Of a stretch of DNA of 17,189 nucleotides, positions 14,199 to 17,189 are shown piece after piece. Source of the stretch: JBAYZQ01 sp041672385 (GTDB taxonomy: Bacteria; Spirochaetota; Spirochaetia; Sphaerochaetales; Sphaerochaetaceae); NCBI GenBank assembly GCA_041672385.1, contig JBAYZQ010000030.1:1-17189 (forward strand), in the 5' to 3' direction. The first letter of the stretch is position 1, and each line of letters begins with the position of its first letter. Position numbers and translations under genes: made by a program. The notes under the pieces were generated by a model, which saw nothing but the letters and a program-made list of their open reading frames with translations, ran no database searches and had not been told where the DNA came from.

Positions 14199-14442
14199 TT
14201 CAGAGAAACTGTGTAAAACAGCCGAATTTTTCGGGGGAAGCAGGTGTAAATCCTGCACGGTCCCGCCACTGTAATTAAGGTTAAGTCAAACAAATACCAC
14301 TGGGTTACTGGGAAGGTGTTTGATATTATTCCTTTTAGTCAGGAAACCTACTCTGAAAGAACCTGTCGATTTGATCGAAATCTGCGATGTACAGATTAGG
14401 GTGTGCAGCCTCATACCCGAATAATTTTTCAGGAGGCAAACA
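14199..14442 (+). ncRNA. Cobalamin (AdoCbl-type) riboswitch with expression platform
   Basis: The closing stem P1 is exact: TTCAGAG (14199-14205) with CTCTGAA (14351-14357). Inside are the hallmark GGGAAGCAGGTG, the small hairpin GCAGG/CCTGC (14240-14244, 14252-14256), the core GGTCCCGCCACTGTAA (14259-14274), a side arm closed by TCAAACA/TGTTTGA (14286-14292, 14317-14323), and the B12 box AGTCAGGAAACCT (14337-14349). Downstream, GGGTGTG (14399-14405) pairs with CATACCC (14412-14418) around the loop CAGCCT. The stretch GCCTC (14408-14412) is also complementary to GAGGC (14433-14437), which includes most of the ribosome binding site AGGAGG (14431-14436). No U-tract terminator is visible, so control is probably translational: bound cobalamin lowers expression of the importer. 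Confidence 0.95.
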
Positions 14443-15354
14443 ATGAAAAAAAAACTAATAGTTTTTTCTTTTGTTTTACTAATTTGTTTCTGTGCTTTTT
14501 CTCAAAGCATAGACGAAACTCAAACTCATTATTTAACTTATAATGACAGTTATTCTCACAAAACCACTTTTGAGTCTTATCCAGAAAGAATAATTTCCTT
14601 AACACCAAACATAACCGAAACCCTTTATGCTCTTAATGCTGGTGATAAGGTTGTGGCAAGAAGCAATTATTGTAATTTCCCAACAGAGTGTTTGGACAAG
14701 CCTTCAATTGGGGATTTAACAAACCCTAGCATTGAAGATATTGTTGCTTTAAAACCAGATTTAATTATTGCCGGATCTATTGTTACAGAACAAACTGTTT
14801 CAGTTTTAAGAGAACTTGGACTAAAAGTTGTGGTTATAAACAAAGAAAGCTCAATTGAAGGGACTTATCAAATGATTGAAGATGTTGGTTTTCTTGTAAA
14901 TCAGGATCTTAAAGCTCAAGAAATAATTAAAGAAATGAAAACTTCAATTTCTGAAACTCAAAGCAAAATTAAAAACTTAGAAAAAGTTAGCTGCTATTAT
15001 TGCGTCAGTTTCGGAGACTGGGGAGATTATTGTGCAACAGGAGATACCTATATTAATGATCTAATTTATCTAGCTGGAGGAATAAATATTGCCGAGGATG
15101 CAACTTCTTGGGCAATTAACAGGGAATTTCTTTTAAAACAAGACCCTGAAAAGGTTATTCTTCCTTCTTATGACTTTTCAAATTTTGAGTCTGATAAACA
15201 AAAATTTATAAACCAAGAGCCTTACTCAAATCTATCAGCATCCAAAAATGAAGAAATTTTCACAGTTGAAGGTGATATCTTTGAACGTCAAAGTCCTAGA
15301 AATTCTGAAGCCATTCTAGATTTAGCTAAAATTCTTCATCCGGAAAGTTTTTAA
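14443..15354 (+). CDS. btuF: Periplasmic cobalamin-binding protein of ABC importer
   Basis: This 303-residue substrate-binding protein captures vitamin B12 or a related corrinoid and delivers it to BtuCD. A Sec signal peptide (MKKKLIVFSFVLLICFCAFS, 1-20) ends at an AFS-Q site suited to signal peptidase I. A lipobox is not clear, although C15 and C17 lie in the region. The mature part has the BtuF/FecB fold signature: PERIISLTPNITETLYALNA (47-66), PSIEDIVALKPDLII (95-109), a long bridging helix around 145-180, and a C-terminal lobe with YLAGGINIAED (209-219) and SPRNSEAILDLAKILHP. The ribosome binding site AGGAGG lies 6 bases before the ATG and inside the riboswitch platform. First gene of btuFCD; B12 specificity rests on the riboswitch more than on the protein. 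Confidence 0.93.
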   Translation: MKKKLIVFSFVLLICFCAFSQSIDETQTHYLTYNDSYSHKTTFESYPERIISLTPNITETLYALNAGDKVVARSNYCNFPTECLDKPSIGDLTNPSIEDIVALKPDLIIAGSIVTEQTVSVLRELGLKVVVINKESSIEGTYQMIEDVGFLVNQDLKAQEIIKEMKTSISETQSKIKNLEKVSCYYCVSFGDWGDYCATGDTYINDLIYLAGGINIAEDATSWAINREFLLKQDPEKVILPSYDFSNFESDKQKFINQEPYSNLSASKNEEIFTVEGDIFERQSPRNSEAILDLAKILHPESF

Positions 15355-15356
15355 GA

Positions 15357-16334
15357 ATGTTAAAAAAAAACAAGTTCAAATTTAATACAATAACTCTTTT
15401 TTTAGTCCTACTTTTAATACTTTTTACTTTTATTGCTTTAAATATGGGAAGCGTAAACATTAAAATAAGTTCATTTTTTGAAGAAGGGACAATGGAAAGT
15501 TTTATTCTTAGAAAAATTAGGATTCCAAGAATTATGGGTTCCATTTTTGTTGGAGCTATTTTATCTGTTGCTGGTGTCGTTTTTCAAACCATCTTTAAAA
15601 ATGACTTAGCTGATTCCTATCTTTTAGGTATTTCCAGTGGAGCAACTTTTTCAATTTCACTTGCTAGCCTTCTAGGTTTTTCCCTTCAAAATTTATTAGC
15701 ACTTCCTTTAGCTGCCTTTTCAGGTTCTCTTTTTGCGGCTTTTGTGATTTTGTTAATATCAAGGAGGAACCAAGATAATCTTATTCTCTTTGGTATTTCC
15801 TTAAATTTTCTTCTTTCCAGTCTTACAAATCTTTTTGTCTATTTGAATAAAGGACAAAGGGATAAGATTATTTTCTGGTCAATGGGGAGTTTTTCCAGTA
15901 TGACTACTGAAAAGATGTTATTGGTAGGAGTTTTTTTTATCATAACTACTTTATTGATATATAAAAGAAACAAAGAACTTGATATTCTCCTTCTCGATGA
16001 GCAAAGCGCTCTTTCTCTTGGAGTAAATGTAAAAAAAGAAAAACTAATTTTACTTATACTTTCTTCTCTCTCAACTGCCTTAGCAGTATGTTTTTGTGGG
16101 GTAATTGGCTTTGTAGGGTTAATGGCTCCGCATTTGGTTAGAACTGTAAATGGACCTAATAATAAACAATTATTGATTCTTGCTCCCTTAACAGGTGGCC
16201 TTTTAATGCTAATATCAGATACTTTTTCCCGAACTATCCTTCCAGCTGGGGAACTTCCAGTAGGAATCATAACAAGTTTCTTTGGAGCCACACTTTTTAT
16301 TAGTATTGCCTATAGGAGAAAAAGAAATGGATAA
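15357..16334 (+). CDS. btuC: Cobalamin ABC importer permease
   Basis: This 325-residue FecCD/BtuC-type integral membrane subunit probably has about ten helices. Family motifs are IRIPRIMGSIFVGAILSVAG (about 49-68), FKNDLADSYLLGISSGA (about 75-91) and, near the C-terminus, GFVGLMAPHLVR (about 251-262) and LPAGELPVGIITSFFGATLF (about 295-314). The cytoplasmic coupling loop that contacts the ATPase lies between the last two. Its ATG starts two bases after the btuF stop codon, and its own stop overlaps the btuD start by 8 bases. The ribosome binding site is weak (GGAAAG about 10 bases upstream), so it probably depends on translation of btuF, which would extend the riboswitch control to it. Confidence 0.93.
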   Translation: MLKKNKFKFNTITLFLVLLLILFTFIALNMGSVNIKISSFFEEGTMESFILRKIRIPRIMGSIFVGAILSVAGVVFQTIFKNDLADSYLLGISSGATFSISLASLLGFSLQNLLALPLAAFSGSLFAAFVILLISRRNQDNLILFGISLNFLLSSLTNLFVYLNKGQRDKIIFWSMGSFSSMTTEKMLLVGVFFIITTLLIYKRNKELDILLLDEQSALSLGVNVKKEKLILLILSSLSTALAVCFCGVIGFVGLMAPHLVRTVNGPNNKQLLILAPLTGGLLMLISDTFSRTILPAGELPVGIITSFFGATLFISIAYRRKRNG

Positions 16335-17082
16335 TCCAATAAAGACCGTAAATTTCACAGGAGGTTATCCTGAAAAAGTAGTTTTAAAAGACCTAGAATT
16401 AAAACTTCCCAAAGGGCAACTTTCAGCTTTAATTGGTCCAAATGGAAGTGGTAAATCAACTTTTGTTAAATACTTAGTTAAAGATCTTAAACCTTTGCCC
16501 TATACTCTTTATTTAGAAAATAAAGATATTACCGAAATTAAACAAAATGAAAATGCAACTTTAATTAGCACAGTAAATCAAACAAATCATCTTCCTGAAG
16601 GTTTTTCTGTTTTTGAAATTGTTCAAATGGGTCAATACAACCAAAGAATAAATGATAAAAACAAAGTTTTAAAGGCTTTAAAGCTTACCCATACTCTTAA
16701 ATTTCAGAATCAAATGATTAATTCACTTTCGATTGGCCAGCAACAGATGGTACTGTTAGCTAGGTCTATCTGTCAAAATACAGATACAATTGTTTTGGAT
16801 GAACCTTTTAATAATCTTGATATTAATCATACACAATTACTACTTAAAATTTTAAGAGATTTAATTAAAAATGAAAATAAAACAATATTCTGTATTATGC
16901 ATGATTTAAATCTTGTCCTTTCGTATTTTGACTATTGTTTTCTTCTAGGCAAAAATGGAAAAATTTACTGTCAAGGAAAACCAGAAGAAACAATAACGCC
17001 AGAAAGTATAAAATCAGTTTATAATACAACTGTTAATTTTATTATTAATCCAGGAACTTCAAAAAAGGTAATTATTGTTTAA
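16327..17082 (+). CDS. btuD: Cobalamin ABC importer ATPase
   Basis: This 251-residue ABC ATPase powers BtuC. It has Walker A GPNGSGKST (37-45), the Q-loop near VNQTNHLPEGF (83-93), signature LSIGQ (134-138, with I where S-G-G types have G), Walker B TIVLDEP (154-160), the D-loop NNLD (162-165) and H-loop H192 in IMHDLN. The ATG at 16327 is used because GGAG lies upstream in suitable position and the glycine-rich start MDNPIKTVNFTGGYP fits the family; a start at 16282 would add 15 residues translated out of frame inside btuC. The gene overlaps btuC by 8 bases and ends the operon. Its last 11 bases overlap a minus-strand frame coming from the right edge. Confidence 0.93.
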   Translation: MDNPIKTVNFTGGYPEKVVLKDLELKLPKGQLSALIGPNGSGKSTFVKYLVKDLKPLPYTLYLENKDITEIKQNENATLISTVNQTNHLPEGFSVFEIVQMGQYNQRINDKNKVLKALKLTHTLKFQNQMINSLSIGQQQMVLLARSICQNTDTIVLDEPFNNLDINHTQLLLKILRDLIKNENKTIFCIMHDLNLVLSYFDYCFLLGKNGKIYCQGKPEETITPESIKSVYNTTVNFIINPGTSKKVIIV

Positions 17083-17189
17083 GGGAATCTTTTATCATCT
17101 TATGATAGGTTTTTCTTTCAATACTCTGAGTTAGACCTAATTTCTCAAATAAATCAAATAGTGCCTTTTGGCATAGTTTTATATAGGAG
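17072..17189 (-). CDS. C-terminal fragment of an unidentified minus-strand gene
   Basis: An open frame enters from the right edge on the minus strand and ends at a TAA (17074-17072). The visible 38 residues, such as LFDLFEKLGLTQSIERKTYH and KMIKDSLKQ at the end, look helical and of natural composition. I recognise no family. It would overlap btuD convergently by 11 bases, like two other convergent pairs in this window. Only 118 bases are visible, so a chance open frame is possible. Confidence 0.4.
   Translation of the reverse strand, partial: SYIKLCQKALFDLFEKLGLTQSIERKTYHKMIKDSLKQ
17091..17114 (+). terminator. Possible weak terminator of the btuFCD operon
   Basis: TTTATCAT (17091-17098) can pair with ATGATAGG (17102-17109), six Watson-Crick pairs plus two G-U pairs around CTT, followed by TTTTTC (17110-17115). 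The stem is AT-rich and weak. It falls inside the convergent minus-strand frame, so the symmetry may be accidental. Confidence 0.35.

Noticed and set aside
15839..16291. Minus-strand open frame of 150 codons opposite btuC
   Set aside because: It is antisense to conserved BtuC motifs and is not supported by any start signal.

Overview
This is an AT-rich bacterial chromosome segment with about 17 tightly packed genes, many overlapping by a few bases. Lineage cannot be proven from the window. A spirochaete, of a low-GC Treponema-like type, fits best. The reasons are the RNase HI sequence style, signal peptides ending in an AFS-Q type site, a relaxed lipobox, and an N-terminally extended uracil phosphoribosyltransferase. 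A low-GC Firmicute is the main alternative. No tRNA, rRNA, CRISPR array or intact mobile element is visible.

Left part (1-3300). The first ~265 bases hold no convincing gene. A minus-strand operon follows: a cysteine-rich MarR regulator and a four-domain sulfur-handling flavoprotein (CoA-disulfide-reductase-like + rhodanese + TusA + DsrE). A strong promoter with a near-perfect 29-bp palindrome lies upstream, and a rho-independent terminator lies downstream.

Middle (3250-10250). A minus-strand radical SAM/SPASM-like enzyme of unknown function is divergent from a plus-strand protein. That protein looks like a collinear relative of the enzyme from which the iron-sulfur and SAM-binding motifs have been lost. 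It is the most unusual item in the window. Next comes a minus-strand set: an intracellular GH13 amylase, a four-helix membrane protein and a TetR-type regulator. Divergent from the amylase is malQ (GH77), so the two together suggest cytoplasmic maltodextrin or glycogen turnover.

Right part (10250-17189). Housekeeping genes adk (minus) and upp (plus) are divergent. upp overlaps a TPR lipoprotein gene. A minus-strand rnhA-chrA-chrA set follows, and its rnhA mRNA appears to be leaderless. Its promoter lies back-to-back with that of a cobalamin riboswitch, which precedes btuF-btuC-btuD, a vitamin B12 ABC importer. The 3' end of a further minus-strand frame enters from the right edge.

Three convergent gene pairs overlap at their 3' ends (5849-5862, 12590-12637, 17072-17082).
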